Source of the DNA: Candidatus Helarchaeota archaeon
GTDB taxonomy: Archaea; Asgardarchaeota; Lokiarchaeia; Helarchaeales; JABXJV01
Direction of reading: 5' to 3'
Assembly (NCBI GenBank): GCA_013375355.1
Contig: JABXJV010000393.1
Location: 1-11,745 of the forward strand
Length of the DNA stretch: 11,745 nt
Shown here: piece by piece, positions 6,951 through 11,745 of the stretch
Numbering within the stretch: position 1 is the first letter of the stretch
Layout of the letters: every line of letters begins with the position of its first letter
Notes under the pieces: model-generated
Told to the model about the DNA's origin: nothing
Database searches by the model: none
The model's input: the letters and a program-made list of their open reading frames with translations, nothing else
Translations under genes and position numbers: made by a program

Positions 6951-7069
6951 TTTTAGTGTAGAGAATTATTGAAATAATTTTATATAAATTCCGAATACAG
7001 TTCAAAATCTCAAAAACATTTATTTTTTTTGTAGTTTTCTGAAAATCTAAATATTAATTAAATTTAAAT

Positions 7070-7087
7070 AAAAAAAGAATAAAAAAA
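7070..7087 (-). terminator. Tandem oligo-T terminator of glycoprotein gene
   Basis: Two seven-T tracts on the minus strand (7087-7081 and 7076-7070) begin 9 nt after the stop codon of the surface protein gene. This is a typical archaeal intrinsic terminator with no obvious hairpin. Confidence 0.6.
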
Positions 7088-7095
7088 GGTTTGAA

Positions 7096-8430
7096 TTATT
7101 TTTCTCTTCTATGTTTAACAACAGCAACGATAAGCATTATTCCAGCTACAATTGCAATCAAACCACCAATTATAGCGGAAGGCACCCAAGCTTTAGGATT
7201 GTAGTTGAACGTAAAGATTAATGCCAGTGGTGATTCCATACCGAATATGGGATCATGATCTATTTCTTCGCCATCCCATTTATTATAACAAATTCTATGT
7301 TGGAACCATTCTCTAACGCGTGTCCAGCCAGCAGTATGAGAGTAAGTGTTATCCTCAACATAGCCCGTATAAGTGGCAGTGAACCAAGGACAGCTTGTAG
7401 CGCTAACATTATATGGAGTGGTTTTGTCCCAAATATAAGTAGGTTTACTTGAGGTTAAATCCAATTCCATTAATGTCTTAGTTCCACATTCCAATGTGAA
7501 ATCTGTCATAATTGTACTGTTTTCTGGGTCTACTCGCACAGTACCATTTTCGTCCCTAGCATCTACATTTACTTTTATATCAAAATCGAGGGTCTGTGCA
7601 ACATCAAATTGGAGTACGGATAGACCTAAGCCAGTCCAATTGTAATCTGGATCTGTATCAGTGAGTTCACCAAAATGGAGATTCTGAAATAATTCTGTAT
7701 CTCCATTTGAACTAAATTTAAGAGTATACGATATATTGCAGTAACTCATAGTTTCAGTACCATTCATGAATCTTAGCGCCCAATTAACCCAATTTTGGGC
7801 ATCATATACTTGGACTGTTACATCAGTATAATTTATGCCCCATGTATATTCTTCAGATTGATAGGGTCGCCATGCCGGACTTTTTGTAGGAGTAAGGTTC
7901 ATTATTTCATAAGAATCGTAGTCTTCTAGATGGAGATACCACAAGACTTCTGAGGCATTATCTGAAGGATTGGTTCTGTTGAAAAATGTATCACAGACCC
8001 CATTATTATTAGAATCATTATAAGCTTCTAATACTCCTGGAAAAATGGAGCCAACTGATTTTAACTGGTTAACAGTAAAATAGTAAAATGGTGAATCTCT
8101 TAGTTCTGCAAACTTTGAAATTCCAAGATGCATGTACCAACCGTGAGCTAAAGTACTTATACCAGATAAAGTAAGTCGGTTCAATCTAGTACCCCAAGCA
8201 AAGGCAATATTATTTCCTGCAATGGCAACATAATAATCTGTTATATTTCCAAAAAAACCGTAATCATTATGGGAGGAACCTTCGACAGCAATTGATAACC
8301 CGCTTAAATACAGTACCAAGTAGTCTATGTGTGGGTTTCCCTCTTGAGCATTGACTGTTGTTACTGGAGAAAGACCTAAAAGTGCGAATCCTGCTATTAG
8401 ACCAAGCAGAACGATGGAAATCTTTCTCAT
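7096..8430 (-). CDS. Exported cell-surface glycoprotein with C-terminal membrane anchor
   Basis: 444 residues. Residues 1-28 form a Sec signal peptide (MRK, a hydrophobic core, cleavage likely after VNA). Residues 416-438 form a membrane helix followed by KHRREK as cytoplasmic stop-transfer. The roughly 390-residue ectodomain is outside the cell. It holds about twelve N-X-S/T sequons (among them NIT, NRT, NAS, NYT, NGT, NIS, NWT, NST, NVS), so heavy N-glycosylation by archaeal AglB is expected. It also has five cysteines and the Asn/Asp-rich NDSNNNGVCD (138-147), which resembles a calcium loop. The rest looks beta-rich. I recognise no enzymatic family, and it is short for a main S-layer protein. 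GAGGG lies 6 nt before the ATG. A TATA box and a palindromic operator precede it, and it diverges from a membrane protein and regulator operon. Confidence 0.75.
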   Translation of the reverse strand: MRKISIVLLGLIAGFALLGLSPVTTVNAQEGNPHIDYLVLYLSGLSIAVEGSSHNDYGFFGNITDYYVAIAGNNIAFAWGTRLNRLTLSGISTLAHGWYMHLGISKFAELRDSPFYYFTVNQLKSVGSIFPGVLEAYNDSNNNGVCDTFFNRTNPSDNASEVLWYLHLEDYDSYEIMNLTPTKSPAWRPYQSEEYTWGINYTDVTVQVYDAQNWVNWALRFMNGTETMSYCNISYTLKFSSNGDTELFQNLHFGELTDTDPDYNWTGLGLSVLQFDVAQTLDFDIKVNVDARDENGTVRVDPENSTIMTDFTLECGTKTLMELDLTSSKPTYIWDKTTPYNVSATSCPWFTATYTGYVEDNTYSHTAGWTRVREWFQHRICYNKWDGEEIDHDPIFGMESPLALIFTFNYNPKAWVPSAIIGGLIAIVAGIMLIVAVVKHRREK

Positions 8431-8484
8431 TTTTTACCCTCTAATGAAAATTTTAAATTCTTTTTCATTTGAACTTTTTTTGTC

Positions 8485-8504
8485 CGTTTGATATTTATCA
8501 AACG
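8485..8504. promoter_or_regulatory. Perfect 20-bp palindrome, likely operator
   Basis: CGTTTGATATTTATCAAACG has 9-bp arms around a central TT. It lies just downstream of the minus-strand TATA box and covers the predicted transcription start of the surface glycoprotein gene (about 8490). A dimeric regulator bound here would block polymerase. The ArsR-type gene in the divergent operon is the natural candidate, by proximity. Confidence 0.6.
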
Positions 8505-8510
8505 ATTCTA

Positions 8511-8520
8511 AGTATAAAAG
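8511..8520 (-). promoter_or_regulatory. TATA box of surface glycoprotein gene
   Basis: On the minus strand CTTTTATACT is a good archaeal TATA element. It is about 85 bp before the ATG, placing the transcription start inside the palindrome at 8485-8504 and giving a leader of about 60 nt. Confidence 0.5.
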
Positions 8521-8625
8521 AATGGTACTGTTATTTAAAAGTTTTCATTGTGGTTTTTTGAATTAAGATAGAGCAATTTATAAATTATTTTAAAAGAGTT
8601 TGATTAATTATATTTATTTTAAATT

Positions 8626-8652
8626 CGTTTGAATTTTTTCAAATAATTCTAA
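8626..8652. repeat. Diverged second copy of the operator unit
   Basis: This 27-bp segment matches 8485-8511 at 22 of 27 positions in the same orientation, including CGTTTGA, TCAAA and ATTCTAA. Its own dyad is reduced to TTTGAA-TTTT-TTCAAA. The two copies begin 141 bp apart. It lies about 45-60 bp upstream of the TATA-like box of the plus-strand operon, so it could be a second, weaker regulator site or a relic of a promoter duplication. Confidence 0.5.
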
Positions 8653-8687
8653 AAATTAAAATAGAACTTAATCTAAAAATAAGAACA

Positions 8688-8697
8688 ATAAATATAA
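8688..8697 (+). promoter_or_regulatory. TATA box of membrane protein and regulator operon
   Basis: ATAAATATAA lies about 50 bp before the ATG at 8744, which would start transcription near 8718 with a leader of about 26 nt. The AT-rich context lowers certainty. Confidence 0.35.
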
Positions 8698-8743
8698 TAT
8701 TTCGGTTTAGAAAATAAATAAAAGTTATGTTGAGAGATTTAAA

Positions 8744-9562
8744 ATGGGATTTGGTATTAAAAGTGTAAAAGCGGGAGTTCAAACTTTTAGAAAGGGATGG
8801 TTAAGTTTTTTTTTAATTGTCATAGTGTTATCAATTACCTTTATTCCGGCAATTCTCATCATGTATATATTTTTACAGAATGTCACAGATATTTTAGGGT
8901 TATTTCTTTTTACTTTGACGTTTTTTTCCTTTTTAATTTTTTATTCCTTACTGCAAGGAATAGTTCAAGCAATTGGTAATGAAGTTTCAGAAATTGAACA
9001 AGGGAGGGCAGAAAATATGACACTTTATATAAAAAGAAATGGAAAAGCTTTGATTATAGCAGGAATTATAATATCCGGTCTAGCGTTTATTTGTACAACT
9101 CCCCTCTTAATTTTCAATTATTCATTGGTTAGTAATTATATTATTCCACCTGATCAAATTTTAGTCATAATATTTTCATTTGCAAGTTTATGTATAACAA
9201 TTTTAATTAATTCAATATTCTGTTTAGCAATATCTGCTATTATTTTTAATAATTTAGATGCAACTCCTGCTTTGACCAAATCGTTTAATTTATTTAAAAC
9301 ACATTATAAATCAATGATATTTATCACTGCCATTTTTGAAAGCATATTGTGGGCTATTGTATCATTATTGCAAATATTTTCGGATAATCCGATAATATTT
9401 AATTTGGAATTTGCTCTGCTAATACTATTAGCAATTATAATTCTATTTTTCGTTTTTCCATTGATGAATCTTACATATTTTCATCTTTATTTAAAAATTA
9501 CCTTACCGTCCAAGGTTGGTTTAGAAAAATCTGATGAGGATATACCAATAAAAATCGTTTGA
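8744..9562 (+). CDS. Six-helix integral membrane protein
   Basis: 272 residues with predicted membrane segments near 19-44, 48-72, 102-125, 139-167, 190-211 and 220-248. Charged loops include EIEQGRAENMTLYIKRNGKA (83-102), and the C-terminal tail is acidic (EKSDEDIP). The layout, with paired long helices, a short amphipathic stretch SVKAGVQTFRKGW before helix 1, and a repeat of that kind before helix 5 (ALTKSFNLFKTHYKS), recalls the membrane domains of DUF4013 and glycerophosphodiesterase-membrane-like proteins. Those often act in envelope or stress functions, but I cannot confirm family membership. There is no transporter motif or catalytic residue set. Only a weak GAGAG precedes the ATG. 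The stop TGA is one base from the ATG of the ArsR-type gene, so the two are one transcript and probably coupled. Confidence 0.65.
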   Translation: MGFGIKSVKAGVQTFRKGWLSFFLIVIVLSITFIPAILIMYIFLQNVTDILGLFLFTLTFFSFLIFYSLLQGIVQAIGNEVSEIEQGRAENMTLYIKRNGKALIIAGIIISGLAFICTTPLLIFNYSLVSNYIIPPDQILVIIFSFASLCITILINSIFCLAISAIIFNNLDATPALTKSFNLFKTHYKSMIFITAIFESILWAIVSLLQIFSDNPIIFNLEFALLILLAIIILFFVFPLMNLTYFHLYLKITLPSKVGLEKSDEDIPIKIV

Positions 9563-9563
9563 T

Positions 9564-10160
9564 ATGGTTTTAAAAATGAAAGAAGTAATGGTCTTAAGAG
9601 ACCCCGATAAAATAAAGATAGTTTTCAATAAATGGAGGGGGAAAATTTTAGACCTATTGAGTAAAAAACCATATACAATAAAAGAATTGGCAGAAATTTT
9701 AAAAATTAATCCAGGAACTGTATTTCATCATATGAAAATACTTGAAGGAGCAGGTTTGATTGAAATTATTAGGACGGAGATGGTAGGAAACATTGTAATG
9801 AAATTTTATCAAGCTGTTGCAAGAGAATTTCGTTTTGATCTTTTAGAAACTAAGGATACAAAAATTCATTCTATTATTGAATCAAAGCTGAAAAAAATTG
9901 TTGATGCCTTAAGCACATACCAAATAAATATCCCTGATGATAAAAAAAAGACAGTTTTGAAACAAATTGCAGAATTCTGGGATTTAGAAAATAAAATAAA
10001 AGAAAACATTGAGGTTGAAACAACAATAAAAGATTTTTCAGCAGATATTCAAAGAGAAGTTTTTATATTAGTAAGTCTATTAAAACTAAATAAAAATGAG
10101 GAATATATTAAAAGGAGAGATAAATTAATAAAGTTATTAGAAGATTATCAAGAAAAATAA
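9564..10160 (+). CDS. ArsR-type winged-helix transcriptional regulator
   Basis: 198 residues. Residues 13-85 are a winged helix-turn-helix: WRGKILDLLSKKPYTIKELAEIL supplies helices 1-2, INPGTVFHHMKILEGAGLIE (48-67) the recognition helix, and IIRTEMVGNIVMKFYQAV (68-85) the wing. This is the ArsR/HTH_20-type DNA-binding fold. Residues 95-198 are charged and helical, probably for dimerisation, longer than in small ArsR sensors. There is no cysteine, so a thiolate metal site of the classic ArsR kind is absent; the signal is unknown. The ATG at 9564 has no ribosome site and depends on coupling to the preceding stop (TGATATG). Starts at 9576 or 9588 are possible. It probably regulates the divergent promoter region, including the perfect palindrome, and so its own operon; that is inferred. 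Confidence 0.8.
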   Translation: MVLKMKEVMVLRDPDKIKIVFNKWRGKILDLLSKKPYTIKELAEILKINPGTVFHHMKILEGAGLIEIIRTEMVGNIVMKFYQAVAREFRFDLLETKDTKIHSIIESKLKKIVDALSTYQINIPDDKKKTVLKQIAEFWDLENKIKENIEVETTIKDFSADIQREVFILVSLLKLNKNEEYIKRRDKLIKLLEDYQEK

Positions 10161-10195
10161 ATATTAAAAAGTTGATATGTTACTAAATATTTATT
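10156..10195. terminator. AT-only inverted repeat across two converging stop codons
   Basis: AATAAATATT (10156-10165) and AATATTTATT (10186-10195) are a perfect 10-bp inverted repeat with a 20-bp loop. The left arm contains the stop of the ArsR-type gene, and the right arm overlaps the stop of the small minus-strand gene. It may act as a shared transcript end. All-AT composition means chance is possible, and no T run of five or more follows. Confidence 0.3.
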
Positions 10196-10346
10196 AAAAT
10201 ATACTTATTATAAAGTAAATCAAATAGAATTGGAATGCTTCTTTGTTTTCTTGATTTATCTCATAAGCATTATAGAAGAATATTAACGAAAAAAACAACA
10301 GAATTAGAAATATAATGTATAAAGCGACGATTCTTTTCCTTGGCAT
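10194..10346 (-). CDS. Single-helix membrane microprotein (50 residues)
   Basis: This is a 50-residue reading frame in the converging gap between the ArsR-type gene and the SAP-longin gene. The N-terminus is MPRKR, followed by a strong hydrophobic helix at about 6-25 (IVALYIIFLILLFFSLIFFY), a polar stretch NAYEINQENKEAFQ (26-39), and a second hydrophobic run to the C-terminus (about 40-50). Basic residues at the start favour a cytoplasmic N-terminus. AGGA lies about 11 nt before the ATG, and TTTATAAA at 10400-10407 is correctly placed as a TATA box. I do not recognise a family. The combination of its own promoter, a ribosome site and coherent topology supports a real gene, but AT-rich DNA yields hydrophobic frames by chance. 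Confidence 0.5.
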   Translation of the reverse strand: MPRKRIVALYIIFLILLFFSLIFFYNAYEINQENKEAFQFYLIYFIISIF

Positions 10347-10399
10347 TTTAAACACATCCTAAATAATTTACATGCTTTTTTAATTTTGGTCTAAACTTG

Positions 10400-10407
10400 T
10401 TTATAAA
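10400..10407 (-). promoter_or_regulatory. TATA box for the microprotein gene
   Basis: TTTATAAA (self-complementary) lies 54-61 bp before the ATG at 10346. A start about 26 bp downstream gives a leader of about 30 nt. It is one of the cleaner TATA matches in the window. Confidence 0.4.
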
Positions 10408-10434
10408 TGTTGAGTACATCTAATGAATCTATAT

Positions 10435-11244
10435 CTATATTACAGCCGATTTTAGAGCTTCATCAACTAACCCATACGCTGAAAGAAAAACGTCTGTATT
10501 TCCATCCCATTTAGGAATTAAGTATTTTTTATATCTATTTTCGAACTTTTTAATTAGGTCTTTCAGAAAATTTTTCATTTGGGATGTTTCTCTATTTACT
10601 AATAATACCCCGATTAATCTACTATGAGGTGCAATGTCTGACTTAGTTGGTGTTAAATCCATAGTACCGTATTCAAAAATGAGCTCTTTATCACCCATAT
10701 TAATATTTCTTAACTTTTCCTCACTTTTAGTTATATGTCGTATAAGATGCCCAATTGCATTTAATGCAGAAGAAATGAGATGTGAATCTCCGACACCTAA
10801 TGGTTCGGGATTATAAGAAAATAAGCAACGTCCATCATAATAAGCTATAAATAAATTGAAGATTTTAGCTCTGTCGAATTCCTCCTCTAAATCTTCTTCA
10901 ATAACAGTATCAATCTTTCTCCGTTTTTTAGGAGGTAGGGTTTCTACAACCATTCCTATTAAATTTGGCTTTTTTTTATCACTGACATCTAATTCTAGCA
11001 TCTGACAAATTTTTCTTAATTCTTTTATATCAAAGCATAAGTCTAAAACTTCGTCCAATCCATAAGTTGATTCATACATAATCTTAAAACATAACGATTC
11101 TTTAGATTCACTACTTTGTCGTGAAATATTAGCTAGCTCAACTAATGTTTGTAGTTTTTTCTTTGAAACAATATCAGAAAGTAGCAAATCATCAATTGTT
11201 TTGAATTTTTTTTCACTCTTAGTTGGTTTACGTCCTTTTTTCAC
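10435..11244 (-). CDS. SAP-like and longin-like fusion protein
   Basis: 269 residues, soluble. The N-terminus is very basic (KKGRKPTKSEKKFK). Residues 30-60 and 75-103 look like two SAP/Rho-N-type helix-turn-helix units; LRKICQMLELDVSDKKKPNL (76-95) shows the L-x-x-h-C-x-x-L-x-h-x-x-S-x-x-K pattern, known in DNA-, RNA- or protein-binding modules. PPKKRRK (104-110) and an acidic stretch (EEDLEEEFD) follow. Residues 127-240 repeat the longin-like pattern of the proteins at 3216-5092: hydrophobic strands with YYDGRCLFSY, DSHLISSALNAIGHLIRHI, a strand around LIGVLLVNRE, and a long basic helix to about 240. No membrane segment is present. GTG at 11244 is the listed start, but the only good ribosome site is 21 nt away. 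An ATT start 9-15 nt further upstream is possible. Function unknown; it may link a nucleic-acid or protein-binding head to a longin dimer. Confidence 0.6.
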   Translation of the reverse strand: MKKGRKPTKSEKKFKTIDDLLLSDIVSKKKLQTLVELANISRQSSESKESLCFKIMYESTYGLDEVLDLCFDIKELRKICQMLELDVSDKKKPNLIGMVVETLPPKKRRKIDTVIEEDLEEEFDRAKIFNLFIAYYDGRCLFSYNPEPLGVGDSHLISSALNAIGHLIRHITKSEEKLRNINMGDKELIFEYGTMDLTPTKSDIAPHSRLIGVLLVNRETSQMKNFLKDLIKKFENRYKKYLIPKWDGNTDVFLSAYGLVDEALKSAVI

Positions 11245-11265
11245 TTTCTTTGGAATAATTAATCA

Positions 11266-11269
11266 CTCC
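11266..11269 (-). promoter_or_regulatory. Ribosome site poorly spaced for the GTG start
   Basis: GGAG on the minus strand is followed by an in-frame TGA (11265-11263), then TTA ATT ATT CCA AAG AAA GTG. GGAG lies 21 nt from GTG but only 6 or 9 nt from the two ATT codons. Either initiation is at ATT, or GTG is used without this site. Confidence 0.4.
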
Positions 11270-11295
11270 AAGATTTTTGGTTATTGAAAATTATG

Positions 11296-11303
11296 GTATA
11301 AAG
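11296..11303 (-). promoter_or_regulatory. TATA box of the SAP-longin gene
   Basis: On the minus strand CTTTATAC lies about 52 bp before the GTG. The predicted start, near 11273, places GGAG within the first few bases of the transcript. Confidence 0.45.
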
Positions 11304-11493
11304 GATTAATAAATTTATTATTTTATGTCCCATCAATTATTCAAACTCTGATTTAATAAGGAGTATAAGGGGACCTATTCTAATGAAATAAGAAAAGAAT
11401 TCAATATTTTAATGTGAAGATAAATATACAAAAAAATCAATAGAATTAAAAAATTAAGTTCTTTTAAATATTAAATTTTAAATAGAGATTTTC

Positions 11494-11500
11494 ATATAAA
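11494..11500 (+). promoter_or_regulatory. TATA box of the right-edge gene
   Basis: ATATAAA lies about 55-60 bp before the CTG start at 11554. It predicts a transcript start near 11523 and a 30-nt leader carrying GAGGG (11541-11545). Confidence 0.35.
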
Positions 11501-11553
11501 TTTATTATGAAATTATTATATGTTTAACTATTGATTTTTAGAGGGTAGGAAAT

Positions 11554-11745
11554 CTGACATCCAATATTAAAAGAAAAAGGTTTGTAATCTCAATTTTTCT
11601 CATTAGTATTATGTCAATTTCGTTTCTTTTCTGCAGTTCACTAATAAATTTGAAAAATTCTAAATTTTTAGCTAATTTCTCATACTTACTTGATTCCGAA
11701 ATAAAAAAACCCATTATAGATAATCCATTTTCTCTAAAATCCTCC
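11554..11745 (+). CDS. Partial exported or membrane protein, apparent CTG start
   Basis: This open frame of 64 codons runs to the window edge without a stop. An in-frame TAG at 11539-11541 limits the start to the right of it. The best start is CTG at 11554: GAGGG (11541-11545) is 8 nt upstream, and the resulting N-terminus has a basic patch KRKR (6-9) followed by a hydrophobic segment (10-29, FVISIFLISIMSISFLFCSS). This has the layout of a signal peptide or a first membrane helix. The first ATG (11611) falls in the middle of that segment and has no ribosome site, so it is unlikely. The rest (LINLKNSKFLANFSYLLDSE and onward) is polar and would be outside the cell. C27 is followed by small residues, but this is not a clear lipobox. 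The protein family cannot be told from this fragment. Confidence 0.5.
   Translation, partial: MTSNIKRKRFVISIFLISIMSISFLFCSSLINLKNSKFLANFSYLLDSEIKKPIIDNPFSLKSS

Larger units (their letters stand above)
6780..7095. other. Gene-free stretch with terminators and promoter region
   Basis: This 316-bp stretch lies between the surface glycoprotein gene and the TPR operon, both on the minus strand. Reading along the minus strand it holds the glycoprotein terminator (7087-7070), an AT-rich box TTTATATAAAA near 6980-6990, a near-palindrome at 6933-6950, a weak hairpin with eight T (6894-6870), and a TATA-like TATTTATT near 6825-6833, which is 46-54 bp before the TPR start. I find no ATG-started reading frame of useful length on either strand and no structured RNA that I recognise. 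Confidence 0.5.
8431..8743. other. Divergent promoter region of surface protein and regulator operon
   Basis: This 313-bp AT-rich spacer separates the surface glycoprotein gene from the membrane protein and ArsR-type operon. It holds a TATA box for each side, a perfect 20-bp palindrome at 8485-8504, and a diverged copy of a 27-bp unit containing it at 8626-8652. No reading frame of note is present. Confidence 0.65.
11245..11553. other. Divergent gene-free stretch with two promoters
   Basis: This 309-bp AT-rich region lies between the SAP-longin gene and the partial gene at the right edge. It holds a minus-strand TATA box (11296-11303), a plus-strand TATA-like ATATAAA near 11494-11500, and the ribosome sites of both genes. 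Frames of only a few to about two dozen codons occur (for example ATG AAA TAA near 11382), none convincing. I see no RNA gene. Confidence 0.5.

Noticed and set aside
9556..9565. CGTTTGATAT, matching the half-site of the 8485 palindrome, at the membrane protein-regulator junction
   Set aside because: There is no opposite arm, and it encodes the last codons of the membrane protein. A 10-base AT-rich match can occur by chance.
11263..11337. 24-codon minus-strand frame starting ATG GGA CAT upstream of the SAP-longin gene
   Set aside because: It contains the TATA box and ribosome site of that gene, has no ribosome site of its own, and the product has no recognisable character.
1..11745. CRISPR arrays, tRNA or rRNA genes, insertion sequences
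   Set aside because: No regularly spaced repeats, no tRNA-like cloverleaf in any gap, no transposase frame and no terminal inverted repeats with target duplications were seen.

Overview
The window is strongly AT-rich and reads as archaeal. Transcription units have TATA-like boxes about 50-60 bp before their starts, and terminators are oligo-T tracts. Several genes have Shine-Dalgarno sites (GGAG, GAGG, GGAGG). One exported protein is dense in N-glycosylation sequons. Three proteins carry a longin-like domain, and there are two TPR-type helical-repeat proteins. This mix of small trafficking-type domains fits an Asgard archaeon (Promethearchaeota, perhaps Lokiarchaeia-like). That placement is inferred from domain content and composition; the window holds no marker gene.

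Layout. Positions 1-68 form an intergenic terminator region. On the minus strand, 69-1420 holds a small four-helix membrane protein followed by a five-bladed beta-propeller protein, probably co-transcribed. 1547-3067 (minus) is a flavoprotein disulfide reductase of the dihydrolipoamide dehydrogenase type with a histidine-rich tail. Divergent from it, 3216-5413 (plus) is a three-gene operon: two tandem paralogues, each a longin-like domain joined to a multi-helix membrane domain, then a small all-helical protein. Facing it, 5459-6779 (minus) is a two-gene operon of paralogous TPR/SNAP-like proteins; the downstream one starts at TTG and is translationally coupled. 7096-8430 (minus) encodes a cell-surface glycoprotein with a signal peptide and a C-terminal anchor. 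It diverges from 8744-10160 (plus), an operon of a six-helix membrane protein and an ArsR-type winged-helix regulator. The divergent spacer has a perfect 20-bp palindrome and a second, diverged copy of it. A 50-residue membrane microprotein lies at 10194-10346 (minus). 10435-11244 (minus) is a SAP-like plus longin-like fusion. An incomplete exported or membrane protein with an apparent CTG start runs off the right edge from 11554.

How the genes may work together. The longin-membrane operon, the TPR pair and the SAP-longin gene lie within about 8 kb, which suggests a locus concerned with membrane or scaffold assembly. No GTPase or SNARE gene is present, so this remains a hypothesis. The surface glycoprotein, six-helix membrane protein and ArsR-type regulator look like a separate envelope module controlled through the palindromes in their shared spacer.
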